This document shows, piece by piece, positions 8,074 through 16,338 of a stretch of 64,000 bases of DNA. Each line of letters opens with the position of its first letter. Within the stretch, counting starts at the first letter, position 1. The notes below the pieces were generated by a model that was given only the letters and a program-made list of their open reading frames with translations, was not told the DNA's origin and did no database searches. Source of the DNA: Ruegeria atlantica (GTDB lineage: Bacteria; Pseudomonadota; Alphaproteobacteria; Rhodobacterales; Rhodobacteraceae); NCBI RefSeq assembly GCF_013032005.1, contig NZ_WQBE01000004.1, forward strand, positions 186,001 through 250,000, in the 5' to 3' direction. Both the position numbers and the translations under genes were made by a program.

Positions 8074-8994
8074 CTATTGCGCTTGCAGCTTGCGCGCCTC
8101 GATTCCCGCCAGCTCGATCAGTTCCTGCACATAGGGTTTTTCCAGGTCTTCCGAGCGCACCGCCGCGTACAATGTGCGGGTAATTCCGTTTTCCGTCAGC
8201 GGGCGGGTGACATAGTCCGAGTTGTATTTTACCTCGCGCACGACCCAGTCAGGCAACGCAGCAACGCCCCGGTTCGAGGCCACCAGCAACAGGATCACTG
8301 CCGTCAATTCCACCTGCCGAATTGCGGCCGGTTCAACGCGTGCCGGGATCAGCAATTGGCTGAACACATCCAGACGTGTGCGTTCGACCGGGTATGTAAT
8401 CAGGGTTTGCCCTCGGAAATCCTCGGCCTCGATGAACTCTTTCTGCGCCAAGGGGTGCGAGGACGACGCGACAAAGACCGCGTCATAGTCAAACAGTTCG
8501 ATGAACTCTATACCCGGCAGCTCCTCAGGGTCGGACGACACCACCAGATCGACCTCTTCCTTCTGCAGGGCAGGCAAAGCGTCAAAGGCCAGACCCGGGC
8601 GGATATCGACATCTACATCGCCCCAGGATTTGCGGAAAGACTCCAGCACCGGGAACAGCCATTCGAAACAGGCGTGACATTCGATGGCGATATGCATCCG
8701 CCCCGTGCGCCCATCCCGCAGAGAGGAAAATTCCTGTTGCGTCGCCTCAAGTTGCGGCAGAATCTGCTCTGCCAGCCGTAACAGACGCAAGCCCGCCGCC
8801 GACAGTTTCATCGGCTTGGACCGGCGCAGGAACAATTCGACCCCCGCCTGATCCTCCAACCCCTTGATCTGATGGCTCAGCGCGGACTGCGTGATGTTCA
8901 GCTGATCCGCCGCACGGGCCAGGCCACCGCATTCATGGATGGCCTTAATCGTACGCAGGTGTCGGAATTCGATGTGCATTGTAGTGTGGCTCAT
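8074..8994 (-). CDS. metR: LysR-family regulator of methionine genes (MetR-like)
   Basis: 306 residues: LysR helix-turn-helix at about 8-66 (GLARAADQLNITQSALSHQIKGLED) and a periplasmic-binding-protein-like effector domain to the C-terminus. The sequence HECGGLARAADQLNITQSALSHQIK is close to MetR. It is divergent from metF, a known MetR target, and a TGAG-N5-CTCA element lies between them, similar to the TGAA-N5-TTCA MetR site of enterobacteria. A second in-frame ATG five codons downstream (MHIEFRHL) is also plausible as the start and matches the usual family N-terminus. MetR responds to homocysteine. Confidence 0.88.
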   Translation of the reverse strand: MSHTTMHIEFRHLRTIKAIHECGGLARAADQLNITQSALSHQIKGLEDQAGVELFLRRSKPMKLSAAGLRLLRLAEQILPQLEATQQEFSSLRDGRTGRMHIAIECHACFEWLFPVLESFRKSWGDVDVDIRPGLAFDALPALQKEEVDLVVSSDPEELPGIEFIELFDYDAVFVASSSHPLAQKEFIEAEDFRGQTLITYPVERTRLDVFSQLLIPARVEPAAIRQVELTAVILLLVASNRGVAALPDWVVREVKYNSDYVTRPLTENGITRTLYAAVRSEDLEKPYVQELIELAGIEARKLQAQ

Positions 8995-9011
8995 GTTGTT
9001 CTTGAGTAATA

Positions 9012-9024
9012 TGAGTTTGTCTCA
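9012..9024. promoter_or_regulatory. Candidate MetR-binding site between metR and metF
   Basis: TGAGTTTGTCTCA is a TGAG-N5-CTCA palindrome in the 79-base divergent intergenic region, 18 bases before metR and 50 before metF. The enterobacterial MetR consensus is TGAA-N5-TTCA, so spacing and outer bases match while one base per arm differs. Confidence 0.5.
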
Positions 9025-9073
9025 CAATGCGCAAACTGGCACAAGGGCCACAGATAGGACCAGTGAGGCAGCC

Positions 9074-9940
9074 ATGACGAAACCAGAAATTTCATTCGAG
9101 TTTTTCCCGCCGCAAACGCTCGAGGCCTCATTCCGCCTGTGGGATACGGTTCAGACGCTGGCCCCGCTTGAGCCGCGCTTTGTCTCGGTTACCTATGGGG
9201 CGGGCGGTACAACCCGCGAACTGACCCGCGATGCCGTGGCCACCCTGCACAAATCATCCGGCCTTCCTGTGGCCGCGCACTTGACCTGCGTTGATGCTTC
9301 TCGCCAGGAAACTCTGGAAATCGCCGACACATTCGCGCGTGCCGGGGTTCAGGACATTGTCGCCCTGCGGGGTGATCCGCCGAAAGGTCAGGATCGGTTC
9401 GTGCCGCATCCCGATGGGTTCGCAAACTCGGTCGAGTTGATCGAAGCCCTGGCTGAAACCGAAATGTTCAGCATCCGCGTCGGCGCCTATCCCGACAAGC
9501 ACCCCGAAGCACAGGATTTTTCGGCTGATGTCGACTGGCTCAAGGCCAAGCTGGATGCTGGTGCGGACGAAGCCCTGACGCAGTTCTTCTTTGAGGCCGA
9601 GACCTTTTTCCGCTTCCGCGATGCCTGCGAAAAAGCCGGGATCGACAAGCCCATCGTGCCCGGCATCCTGCCTATCGAGAACTGGAAAGGTGCCCGCAAT
9701 TTTGCCCGCCGCTGTGGTGCGCATATCCCTGACTGGGTCGAAAACGCCTTTGAAAAGGCGATTCGCGATAATCGAGAGGATCTGCTGGCCACAGCACTAT
9801 GCACCGAACTGTGTTCGAACCTGATCGACGAAGGCGTGGACAAGCTACATTTCTATACCCTGAATCGGCCTGAACTGACGCGCGACGTGTGCTTTGCACT
9901 GGGTATTACTCCAAAGGCCGAATTGCAAAACGTCGCCTGA
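9074..9940 (+). CDS. metF: 5,10-methylenetetrahydrofolate reductase
   Basis: 288 residues. The N-terminus ISFEFFPPQT and the motif VSVTYGAGGTTRE are the start of the MTHFR TIM barrel; HLTCVD, ALRGDPP and DEALTQFFFE follow as FAD- and folate-binding segments. It makes 5-methyl-THF, the methyl donor for methionine synthesis, in the cytoplasm. The ATG preceded by GTGAGGCAGCC was chosen; the same frame is open further upstream but would overlap metR. Divergent from metR, with a terminator just downstream, so it is a single-gene unit. Confidence 0.95.
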   Translation: MTKPEISFEFFPPQTLEASFRLWDTVQTLAPLEPRFVSVTYGAGGTTRELTRDAVATLHKSSGLPVAAHLTCVDASRQETLEIADTFARAGVQDIVALRGDPPKGQDRFVPHPDGFANSVELIEALAETEMFSIRVGAYPDKHPEAQDFSADVDWLKAKLDAGADEALTQFFFEAETFFRFRDACEKAGIDKPIVPGILPIENWKGARNFARRCGAHIPDWVENAFEKAIRDNREDLLATALCTELCSNLIDEGVDKLHFYTLNRPELTRDVCFALGITPKAELQNVA

Positions 9941-9962
9941 TTTGATCCCTGTTGGTTACTTT

Positions 9963-9994
9963 GCCCGGACCCTGCCAAGGCTCCGGGCTTTTTT
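9963..9994 (+). terminator. Rho-independent terminator of metF
   Basis: GCCCGGA pairs with TCCGGGC across a 12-base loop and runs into T6. It lies 22 bases after the metF stop. Confidence 0.9.
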
Positions 9995-10129
9995 GTGGGA
10001 TCACAAGTGCAAGCGGGAAGTGAACAATAGCGCGCGCCCGCTCGAACTGTCCCCCAAATAGCGATAAATTTTTGATAAAGTTTGACAAATTCGTGAGCCT
10101 CCACACACTGAGTTCGTAGTGTTTGTATA

Positions 10130-10792
10130 ATGAGTGTTTTGGCTATGGAGCCTGTTGAAAAGATAAATGCACGCGCTGACGCGCTCGAAGCTTTGGGCTT
10201 GGACCAGAATGCAGGGTCCGACGATATCCGAGATGCTTGGCGCCACATCGCATTTCACGCACATCCAGACCACAGAAACGGCGATTGCACACATTTCGCG
10301 CGCGCCAAAGAGGCGTATGATTTTTTACGCCGCGAAGGGCTGACCGTCAAAGGACGTGCCACCGGCATGCCGCGCCGGCCGAAGCTACGCAAACGTGTCA
10401 TTGAATTGGAAAGCGGCGATATCGACGCCTGCCGCGTGTTGCTGAACACAGCTCTGGCGCACAGCCCGGATGGCGCAAACCCGGATTCTCAGACCTTAAT
10501 CGAAGCGGACCATGTCCCCGAAGCCGTTGGGTTTTATGGCCGTCATCTGACTTATTTTGTTCCAACACCAGTTTGTGAGGGGTCCAACCGGGTGGCGCTG
10601 CCAACCTCGGTTCTTGCCTCGGCCCGGCGGACGGAAACCGAAGTTCTGAGCTTTCAGTCGAACGATGCAGGGGCCGGTGAAGTCGTGGTTCCCGACACGA
10701 TCACCGAACGAAAGTTTCCCGGCGCAAAAAGCGTTCGCATCAAGTTCGACGCGGATCAACAGATGCGCGACGACTTCTGGCTGGCTGGCTAA
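10130..10792 (+). CDS. J-domain (DnaJ N-terminal) protein of unknown partner
   Basis: 220 residues. A J-domain spans about residues 16-70: EALGLDQNAGSDDIRDAWRHIAFHAHPD, with the invariant HPD at 45-47 and KEAYDFLRR in helix IV. Such domains stimulate the ATPase of a DnaK-type chaperone. The remaining ~150 residues have no zinc fingers or DnaJ substrate-binding domains and I do not recognise them. Neither this ATG nor the next in-frame one (position 10145) has a Shine-Dalgarno; TATAAT overlaps the first ATG, so the second could be correct. It converges on the YHS-domain gene with a shared terminator between. Confidence 0.8.
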   Translation: MSVLAMEPVEKINARADALEALGLDQNAGSDDIRDAWRHIAFHAHPDHRNGDCTHFARAKEAYDFLRREGLTVKGRATGMPRRPKLRKRVIELESGDIDACRVLLNTALAHSPDGANPDSQTLIEADHVPEAVGFYGRHLTYFVPTPVCEGSNRVALPTSVLASARRTETEVLSFQSNDAGAGEVVVPDTITERKFPGAKSVRIKFDADQQMRDDFWLAG

Positions 10793-10796
10793 CAGC

Positions 10797-10825
10797 AAAA
10801 ACCCGGCCTAGTGTGGACCGGGTTT
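10797..10825. terminator. Shared terminator between convergent J-domain and YHS genes
   Basis: AAACCCGG pairs with CCGGGTTT around an 11-base loop. On the minus strand the stem is followed by a longer T-run (complement of AAAAA), so it serves the YHS gene best; on the plus strand only TTT follows. Confidence 0.75.
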
Positions 10826-10844
10826 AGCTTCGGTGAGTAGCGTA

Positions 10845-11363
10845 TTAGTTTGCGATCGGACCTTCCGAGGTGAATTTCGGAATAACGCTGGTCGATGCGT
10901 CATCGCCTTCGATCCCCGGCCAGTTGCCTTCGGCCAGATTGATGTTGCCGGGGATATCCTCTTCAAAAAAGCCGACAACAACATCAGTGATGTTCAGGTA
11001 CAGCTTGTCATCGACAATCCGCCACAGGTTCGGGTTCGCCGGAACCTTGCCACCACGCGATACACCGTAAGCGCAATGCCCATCATAGGCCGGGGCGTAA
11101 TAGGCGGGGTTTTCAAGAAACTTATCGCGGTTCTCTTCGGTCGAGAACGCCCAGGTGGCACCGTTATAATCCGCTGTAATATCAGAACGGCCACGCACGG
11201 CCTCGGGCTGGGCTTGGCCAACCGGCGCCTGATCCAGGCCACGATAGGCGACAACGTCGTAACCCGACACGGCAAAGCCGGTGCCGTCTACATACTGATC
11301 ACCGGCGAAAGCCGGCACGGCAAAGGCCAAAGCTGTCACGAAAGTCAGGGCAAAGCGTTTCAT
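10845..11363 (-). CDS. Exported YHS-domain protein
   Basis: 172 residues with a clean Sec signal peptide: MKRFALTFVTALAFAVPAFA, then mature GDQYVDG. The mature part contains YHS-like segments (FAVSGYDVVAYR, YNGATWAFSTEENRDKFLENPAYYAPAYDGHCAYGVS), a fold often linked with metal or small-molecule binding near thiol residues. Function is unknown; in Rhodobacteraceae such proteins are commonly annotated only as YHS domain-containing. The start was set at the ATG after AAAAGGATTTACCAC because it begins the signal peptide; the frame is open 59 codons further upstream without support. Probably periplasmic, monocistronic, divergent from the GST gene. Confidence 0.85.
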   Translation of the reverse strand: MKRFALTFVTALAFAVPAFAGDQYVDGTGFAVSGYDVVAYRGLDQAPVGQAQPEAVRGRSDITADYNGATWAFSTEENRDKFLENPAYYAPAYDGHCAYGVSRGGKVPANPNLWRIVDDKLYLNITDVVVGFFEEDIPGNINLAEGNWPGIEGDDASTSVIPKFTSEGPIAN

Positions 11364-11487
11364 GTGGTAAATCCTTTTGTCCTCGGGGTTGGGCACTTGC
11401 TGAGAGAATAGATATTTTCGCCCCAATGGGCAGTCCTGCTCGCGCCGCTGTGACATCGCATGAAGAAATGTGAGAGGTCCGATCCCG

Positions 11488-11541
11488 AATGTTACAAAAC
11501 TGCCCCAACATCCGGGGTTGGACTCGGGGCTTTGCAACATT
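11488..11541. repeat. Spaced inverted repeat in the YHS/GST divergent promoter region
   Basis: AATGTTACAAA (11488-11498) and TTTGCAACATT (11531-11541) are complementary at 10 of 11 positions and lie 32 bases apart, between the divergent YHS and GST genes. It could be a regulatory site or a cruciform; no family is assigned. Confidence 0.4.
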
Positions 11542-11594
11542 AGCTGTTGAGACGGACATAAACTTTACCAGAACGTAGCTGAGAAAGACGACAG

Positions 11595-12473
11595 ATGAGC
11601 GAGCAATCCCCATACACGCCCCCCGCAGTCTGGACATGGGACAGCGAAAGCGGTGGTCGATTTGCCAATATCAACCGACCCATTGCCGGGGCGACCCACG
11701 ACAAGGACCTGCCGGTCGGAAAACACCCATTGCAACTTTATTCACTGGCCACCCCAAACGGTGTCAAAGTCACAGTGATGCTGGAAGAACTACTGGCGCT
11801 GGGTCACGAAGGTGCCGAATACAACGCATGGCTGGTTAATATCGGCGAGGGGGACCAGTTCAGCTCGGGCTTTGTCGACGCCAATCCGAACTCAAAAATC
11901 CCTGCGCTTTGGGACCGCTCGGGTGATGCGCCTGTGCGTGTTTTCGAAAGCGCCTCGATCCTGTTCCATCTGGCCGAAAAGTTCGATGCTTTCCTGCCGA
12001 AATCGGGTCAGGAACGCACCGAGGTGATGAACTGGGTGTTTTGGCAGATGGGCAGTGCGCCTTATCTTGGCGGCGGCTTTGGCCATTTCTACGCCTATGC
12101 GCCTGAGAAATGGGAATACCCGATCAACCGCTTCGCGATGGAGGCCAAACGGCAGTTGGACGTGCTGGACCGGCAACTGGCTGAAAACGCTTATATTGCA
12201 GGCGAACACTATACCATTGCTGATATGGCCATCTGGCCCTGGTATGGCCAACTGGTGTTGGGCCGCCTCTACAGCGCCGCCGAGTTCCTGGATGTCGAGT
12301 CCTATAAAAATGTGATGCGGTGGGCCAAGGCGATCGACGCGCGCCCCGCTGTTCAGCGTGGCCGCATGGTCAACCGTGCGTTTGGTGAGCCGCATACGCA
12401 GCTGCACGAACGCCACGACGCAAGCGATTTCGACACCCGCACACAAGACAAGCTGGAAGCAGCAGCAGAATAG
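11595..12473 (+). CDS. yghU: Glutathione S-transferase, YghU/nu class (disulfide-bond oxidoreductase)
   Basis: 292 residues, typical for YghU. After a 45-residue N-terminal extension (PAVWTWDSESGGRFANINRPIAG, characteristic of this class), the thioredoxin-like domain begins at LQLYSLATPNGVKVTVMLEEL and includes NSKIPAL and the glutathione-binding ESASILFHLAEKF. The all-alpha C-terminal domain contains YTIADMAIWPWYG. YghU-type enzymes bind two glutathione molecules and reduce disulfides or organic peroxides in the cytoplasm. Preceded by GAAAGACGACAG, a weak ribosome site. Single gene, followed by an 8-bp hairpin. Confidence 0.93.
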   Translation: MSEQSPYTPPAVWTWDSESGGRFANINRPIAGATHDKDLPVGKHPLQLYSLATPNGVKVTVMLEELLALGHEGAEYNAWLVNIGEGDQFSSGFVDANPNSKIPALWDRSGDAPVRVFESASILFHLAEKFDAFLPKSGQERTEVMNWVFWQMGSAPYLGGGFGHFYAYAPEKWEYPINRFAMEAKRQLDVLDRQLAENAYIAGEHYTIADMAIWPWYGQLVLGRLYSAAEFLDVESYKNVMRWAKAIDARPAVQRGRMVNRAFGEPHTQLHERHDASDFDTRTQDKLEAAAE

Positions 12474-12480
12474 TCGCGAC

Positions 12481-12507
12481 GCCCCGCGGTTCGTTGGATC
12501 GCGGGGC
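12481..12507. terminator. Hairpin between convergent yghU and SseB-like genes
   Basis: GCCCCGCG and CGCGGGGC pair perfectly across 11 bases, 7 bases after yghU. Only TT follows on the plus strand, so termination efficiency is uncertain. Confidence 0.5.
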
Positions 12508-12519
12508 TTGCCTGACCAC

Positions 12520-13308
12520 CTATTTCAAAATTGGTGGCTTATCCGGGTTACTGCCCGGCGTAACCTGTTCGATGACCCGCGCCTCGGGTTGTGGCAAGTC
12601 GAACCGTAAGCCAACCCGTGCCAGTGCCGCTGATGCTGGATCATGCGGGCCAAAAAAACCAACATCCATCGCCCCAGCCTCGATCCCGGAAAAGGTCAGT
12701 GCCTCGGACGCGGCTTTGGCCAGTGCGGGCTCAGCCCCCTCAACCGCGCCGACAAAACCAAGAAGGTGGCCCATGCCGCCCTCTTCCGTCTTGGTCCCAA
12801 CAAGAAACGCAGCTTCGGCCAAGCCGACGGCTGTGGCCAGCTTCGTGTCCAGCGCTGTCAACAGATCATCCGGCATGCCCTTTGGCGGCAGGAACTCTGC
12901 CAGACGTTGCTGTACCTCTTCTGGTGCATGTTCCAACGTGGTGGCCAGCCAGCCCAGCGCTTCGGGCGGGATCAGCATGGATGAAGGTGCGACCTCAAGG
13001 TTCAGACCCAGCCCGATCCCCTGCCCTGCCAGCATCGTCGACAGCACCCGCCCCGACAGCGCGACGTAAGGCACGGGACGTTCCGCAAATCGGGCCAAAC
13101 GGTCGTGGCGATCAAAGGCCAGTACAAAGCGGCCATCCGCAACATCGAACAGCTCGGGCGAGATATTCTCGTCCTGCGCTTCTTCAGCCAGCAACAGAAA
13201 CAGCTCAGAGTCTGCCAGGCGCTCAAAAAACCGCAGACGCGCCGCGTCATCCTGCGGACTGGCCTCCATCGTGGCATGGGCGGCGTCAAGCGCCGTGGCG
13301 TTAGTCAT
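12520..13308 (-). CDS. SseB-family protein
   Basis: 262 residues. The N-terminal ~130 residues match the SseB domain (LRFFERLADSELFLLLAEE, FVLAFDRHDRLARFAERPVPYVALSGRVL) and the last ~100 the SseB C-terminal domain. The family is named for enhanced serine sensitivity in E. coli; its biochemical role is not established and I assign none. It overlaps the 3' end of the uracil-DNA glycosylase gene by 8 bases and is co-transcribed with it. Confidence 0.8.
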   Translation of the reverse strand: MTNATALDAAHATMEASPQDDAARLRFFERLADSELFLLLAEEAQDENISPELFDVADGRFVLAFDRHDRLARFAERPVPYVALSGRVLSTMLAGQGIGLGLNLEVAPSSMLIPPEALGWLATTLEHAPEEVQQRLAEFLPPKGMPDDLLTALDTKLATAVGLAEAAFLVGTKTEEGGMGHLLGFVGAVEGAEPALAKAASEALTFSGIEAGAMDVGFFGPHDPASAALARVGLRFDLPQPEARVIEQVTPGSNPDKPPILK

Positions 13309-13888
13309 TCAAAACCTCTTGCACCCGCGCACGCAGAACCGGCAGCAGTTCAGCTTCGAACCACGGGTTTTTCTTTAGCCATGCCGTATTCCGCCAAGAC
13401 GGATGAGGCAAGGGAAAGACGCGCGGCGCATGGCCTCGCCAGTTGCGCACGGTTTCGGTCACGGTCGTACGTACACCCAAGTGATATTTGTGCGCATGCC
13501 CCCCGACCAGAACCGTCAGCGGTACCTCCCCTAACTCATCCATCACCCTGTCATGCCATGTCTTTCCGCAGATGGGCGGCGGTGGTAGGTCGGCTTTGCG
13601 CTCGTTATATCCAGGAAAGCAAAAGGCCATCGGAACGATCGACACGCGGGCGCGGTCATAGAATACGGCCTCGTCAATCCCCAGCCAGTCCCGCAGACGG
13701 TCGCCAGAGGGATCGGTGAACGGACGCCCCGAGGCATGGACCCGCGTGCCAGGTGCCTGCCCTGCGATCAACAATGGCGTACCAGACCGAAACCAGACCA
13801 CCGGACGCGGCTTATGCGCGGTAAACGTGGTCTGAAACCTGTCTGCGCAAATACGGCAGGCCTCAATTTCTTTCTGTAGCGAATTCAT
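13301..13888 (-). CDS. Uracil-DNA glycosylase family protein (Fe-S type)
   Basis: 195 residues. Motif 1 is LIAGQAPGTR (residues 40-49) and motif 2 is the late LPHPSWRN, which flank the uracil pocket in UDG-like folds. Four cysteines, C11, C14, C90 and C107, have the CX2C...CX16C spacing of the iron-sulfur cluster of family 4/5 enzymes. Family 4 normally has E in place of Q in GEAPG, so substrate range may differ. Base-excision repair of uracil is the inferred role. It precedes the SseB-like gene in an overlapping pair. The 233 bases upstream are shared with the divergent kpsT promoter. Confidence 0.82.
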   Translation of the reverse strand: MNSLQKEIEACRICADRFQTTFTAHKPRPVVWFRSGTPLLIAGQAPGTRVHASGRPFTDPSGDRLRDWLGIDEAVFYDRARVSIVPMAFCFPGYNERKADLPPPPICGKTWHDRVMDELGEVPLTVLVGGHAHKYHLGVRTTVTETVRNWRGHAPRVFPLPHPSWRNTAWLKKNPWFEAELLPVLRARVQEVLND

Positions 13889-14121
13889 CAGATCGCAAGA
13901 CTTCCTGCATCAAATTGGTTGACGGTCGAAAGGAAAGATAGTCAACGGACACCCCAAGGCCAACAGATGCAAAAGTCACAAAACCAACAGCACAGCGACG
14001 GTACGCATTGATCATTTGTTTCACAATTCGACATAATGTAGCCAACATGGACCAATAAATTTGTCGATGGTTTACCAACCTGGGCGGTGTACCAAACAAA
14101 CGCCCGAGCAGCAGGCCGTGA

Positions 14122-14781
14122 ATGCTTGAGTTTGAGAATGTCAGTAAGTCCTTTTGGACCGGGACCCGCCGCAAGGTGATCCTGGATCGGGTCTCGTTCC
14201 AGATCGAACTGGGCCGGTCGATTGGCATATTGGCCCCAAACGGCACCGGCAAGACGACATTGATCAACATGATGGCCGGGCTGGAAAAACCGGATGAGGG
14301 TGTGATCCGCAAATCCTGCCGCATCTCGTTCCCGATGGGGTTTTCCGGCGGTGTGGTCAAAAAGCTTTCGGCCCTGGAAAACGCCCGCTACATCGCCAAA
14401 ATCTATGGAATGGATCCCGACTATGTCGAGGCGTATTGCAGCTGGCTGTGCAATCTGGGTGAGTATTTCAACCAGCCTATCGGGACCTATTCATCCGGCA
14501 TGCGGGCTCGCTTTACCTTTGCCCTGATGCTGGCGCTGGATTTTGACATGTACCTGATTGATGAGGGCATGCCCTCATCCACGGATGTAGAATTCAATCG
14601 AAAAGCAGGTGACATCCTGCGAGAGCGTTTGCGGACAACCACACTGGTGATCGTGTCCCACAATCCCGACGTTCTTGAGAAATTTGCACAGCAGGCGGCC
14701 GTTCTATTGGACGGTCAGCTTTACATGTTCGACACCTTGGAAGAGGCACGACAGTTATATGACTACCAAACCCAAGGCTAA
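14122..14781 (+). CDS. kpsT: Capsule/polysaccharide ABC export ATPase, KpsT-like
   Basis: 219 residues, matching the compact KpsT/CtrD family. Walker A is APNGTGKT (38-45), the ABC signature is YSSGM (123-127), Walker B is YLIDEG (D147, E148) and the switch histidine is H180 in VSHN. These ATPases pair with a KpsM permease to move lipid-linked capsular polysaccharide across the inner membrane. No kpsM-like gene is next to it. The next gene starts inside its last eight codons, so the two are translationally coupled. An upstream ATG-proximal ribosome site is weak (GCAGGCCGTGA). Confidence 0.9.
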   Translation: MLEFENVSKSFWTGTRRKVILDRVSFQIELGRSIGILAPNGTGKTTLINMMAGLEKPDEGVIRKSCRISFPMGFSGGVVKKLSALENARYIAKIYGMDPDYVEAYCSWLCNLGEYFNQPIGTYSSGMRARFTFALMLALDFDMYLIDEGMPSSTDVEFNRKAGDILRERLRTTTLVIVSHNPDVLEKFAQQAAVLLDGQLYMFDTLEEARQLYDYQTQG

Positions 14782-16333
14782 AAAATATCGCTGGCGCCGC
14801 AATCGTCAGGGCTCGGATTCCGCAGACGCACGGGCCGACGCTATTTCGCGCATCAGAAAAGCGACGCAACCGTCTGAGGCGGCAAATAACCCGTCTCCCT
14901 CGACCGATATTGAGGCGATCAAGCGCGAAGGTCTAACCGGTCGCCAACTGCGTGTGGCACGTCGTCTGGCCCAGAAAAACGGGCTTGCTGCAACGTCGGA
15001 TTACGACGCGGTGCGGCTATTACGTAAAAAGGGCATCGATCCGTTCGAACGTGCCAACTTGCTGGATTTAGCAGCCGAAAAAACAGGTTCGAATGATCAA
15101 GCAAAGGACAAGATCAAGATCCAGTTGCCGCAGACGATTTCGGACTCTTCCCAAGGCCTTACCGGTCCGGAGCTAACGCCAGCCGAGCGGCGAAATCTTG
15201 AAATCGGTGAAATTCAGAAGGACATCGCACGCCGCCGCAAACGCAAGCTGTTTGCGCTGTTTGCGCGTCTGGCAGCCTTTGTACTGCTGCCGACCCTGAT
15301 TGTGGGCACCTATTTCTATCGGTACGCAACACCGATGTACGCCAGCGATTCCGCCTTTTCAATCTTGCAGGCAGACGGCGGCGGGGCGTCCTTTGGTGGG
15401 TTTCTTGCAGGCACTCAATTCGCCACTGCACAAGATTCCGTTGCCACGCAGGAATTTTTGGAATCCAAAGACGCGCTGGTGCGACTTGAGAACGACACCA
15501 ATTTTTCCGAAATCTTCAAGCAGGATTGGATCGATCCGATTCAACGCCTGCCGCAGGATGCATCTCTTGAGGATACCTATAAGCTTTACAAGCGGATGAT
15601 TACCATTGGGTACGACCCCAGCGACGGCATCATCCGGATGGAAGTTGCGGCACCAAGCCCCGAGATTTCAGTCGAACTTTCCAGTCTTCTACTGTCCTAT
15701 GCCGAGGAAACCATCAACGGTCTGACCGAATTGAAACGCGAAGACCAAATGCGCGATGCCCGGGCCGGTTTTGAATTGGCTCAGAACGAACGCCGGAAAG
15801 CTCAGGAGGAACTGATCGAGCTGCAGCTTCAGGGGGCGGTTTTGGACCCAGAAAACGTCCTCCTTGGCCTGCGCGAACGGATCAATGTAATCGAAATCGA
15901 GTTGCAGGAAAAAGAACTGCAGCTGGCCGCACTTTTGGACAACTTGCGCCCGAACCAAGCCAAAGTGGATGGTGTCCGTGCGGACATTCAACGACTTGAA
16001 GTTGCCCTGGCAGAACTGAACGCCGAAATGCTGGACGCGTCAGCAGGCGAAAACTCGCTGGCGCGTTTAAGCGTGCGAATTCAGATGGCCCAGGCCGACC
16101 TTGTGGCTCGTGATTTGATGCTGCAAACCGCAATGGAACAGATGGAAACCACACGGACCGAAGCCAACCGCAAAGTGCGCTATCTGACGGTTTCAGTGAA
16201 CCCGGTCGCCAGTGAGGAACCCAGCTATCCGCGCAAGTTTGAAAATACGATTTTGGCTTTCCTATTGTTTGCTGGTATCTACCTGATGATCTCGCTTACC
16301 GCGTCGGTCCTTCGTGAACAGGTATCCTCGTAA
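14759..16333 (+). CDS. kpsE: Capsule export inner-membrane protein, KpsE-like polysaccharide co-polymerase
   Basis: 524 residues. Membrane segments lie at about 164-186 and 497-515, with a long periplasmic coiled-coil region between (about 330-480; helices rich in E, Q, R and L), the layout of KpsE/PCP-2 proteins that connect the ABC transporter to the outer-membrane channel. The first ~160 residues are an unusual cytoplasmic extension: basic at the start (KPKAKKYRWRRNRQ), then a small helical segment GLTGRQLRVARRLAQKNGLAATSDYDAVRLLRKKGIDP split over residues 58-95. The ATG overlaps the end of kpsT by 23 bases. kdsA follows after 5 bases. Confidence 0.87.
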   Translation: MTTKPKAKKYRWRRNRQGSDSADARADAISRIRKATQPSEAANNPSPSTDIEAIKREGLTGRQLRVARRLAQKNGLAATSDYDAVRLLRKKGIDPFERANLLDLAAEKTGSNDQAKDKIKIQLPQTISDSSQGLTGPELTPAERRNLEIGEIQKDIARRRKRKLFALFARLAAFVLLPTLIVGTYFYRYATPMYASDSAFSILQADGGGASFGGFLAGTQFATAQDSVATQEFLESKDALVRLENDTNFSEIFKQDWIDPIQRLPQDASLEDTYKLYKRMITIGYDPSDGIIRMEVAAPSPEISVELSSLLLSYAEETINGLTELKREDQMRDARAGFELAQNERRKAQEELIELQLQGAVLDPENVLLGLRERINVIEIELQEKELQLAALLDNLRPNQAKVDGVRADIQRLEVALAELNAEMLDASAGENSLARLSVRIQMAQADLVARDLMLQTAMEQMETTRTEANRKVRYLTVSVNPVASEEPSYPRKFENTILAFLLFAGIYLMISLTASVLREQVSS

Positions 16334-16338
16334 GACAC

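Noticed and set aside
13863..14360. 165-codon minus-strand frame between the UDG gene and kpsT
   Set aside because: Most of it is antisense to kpsT, and it lacks any recognisable motif or ribosome site.
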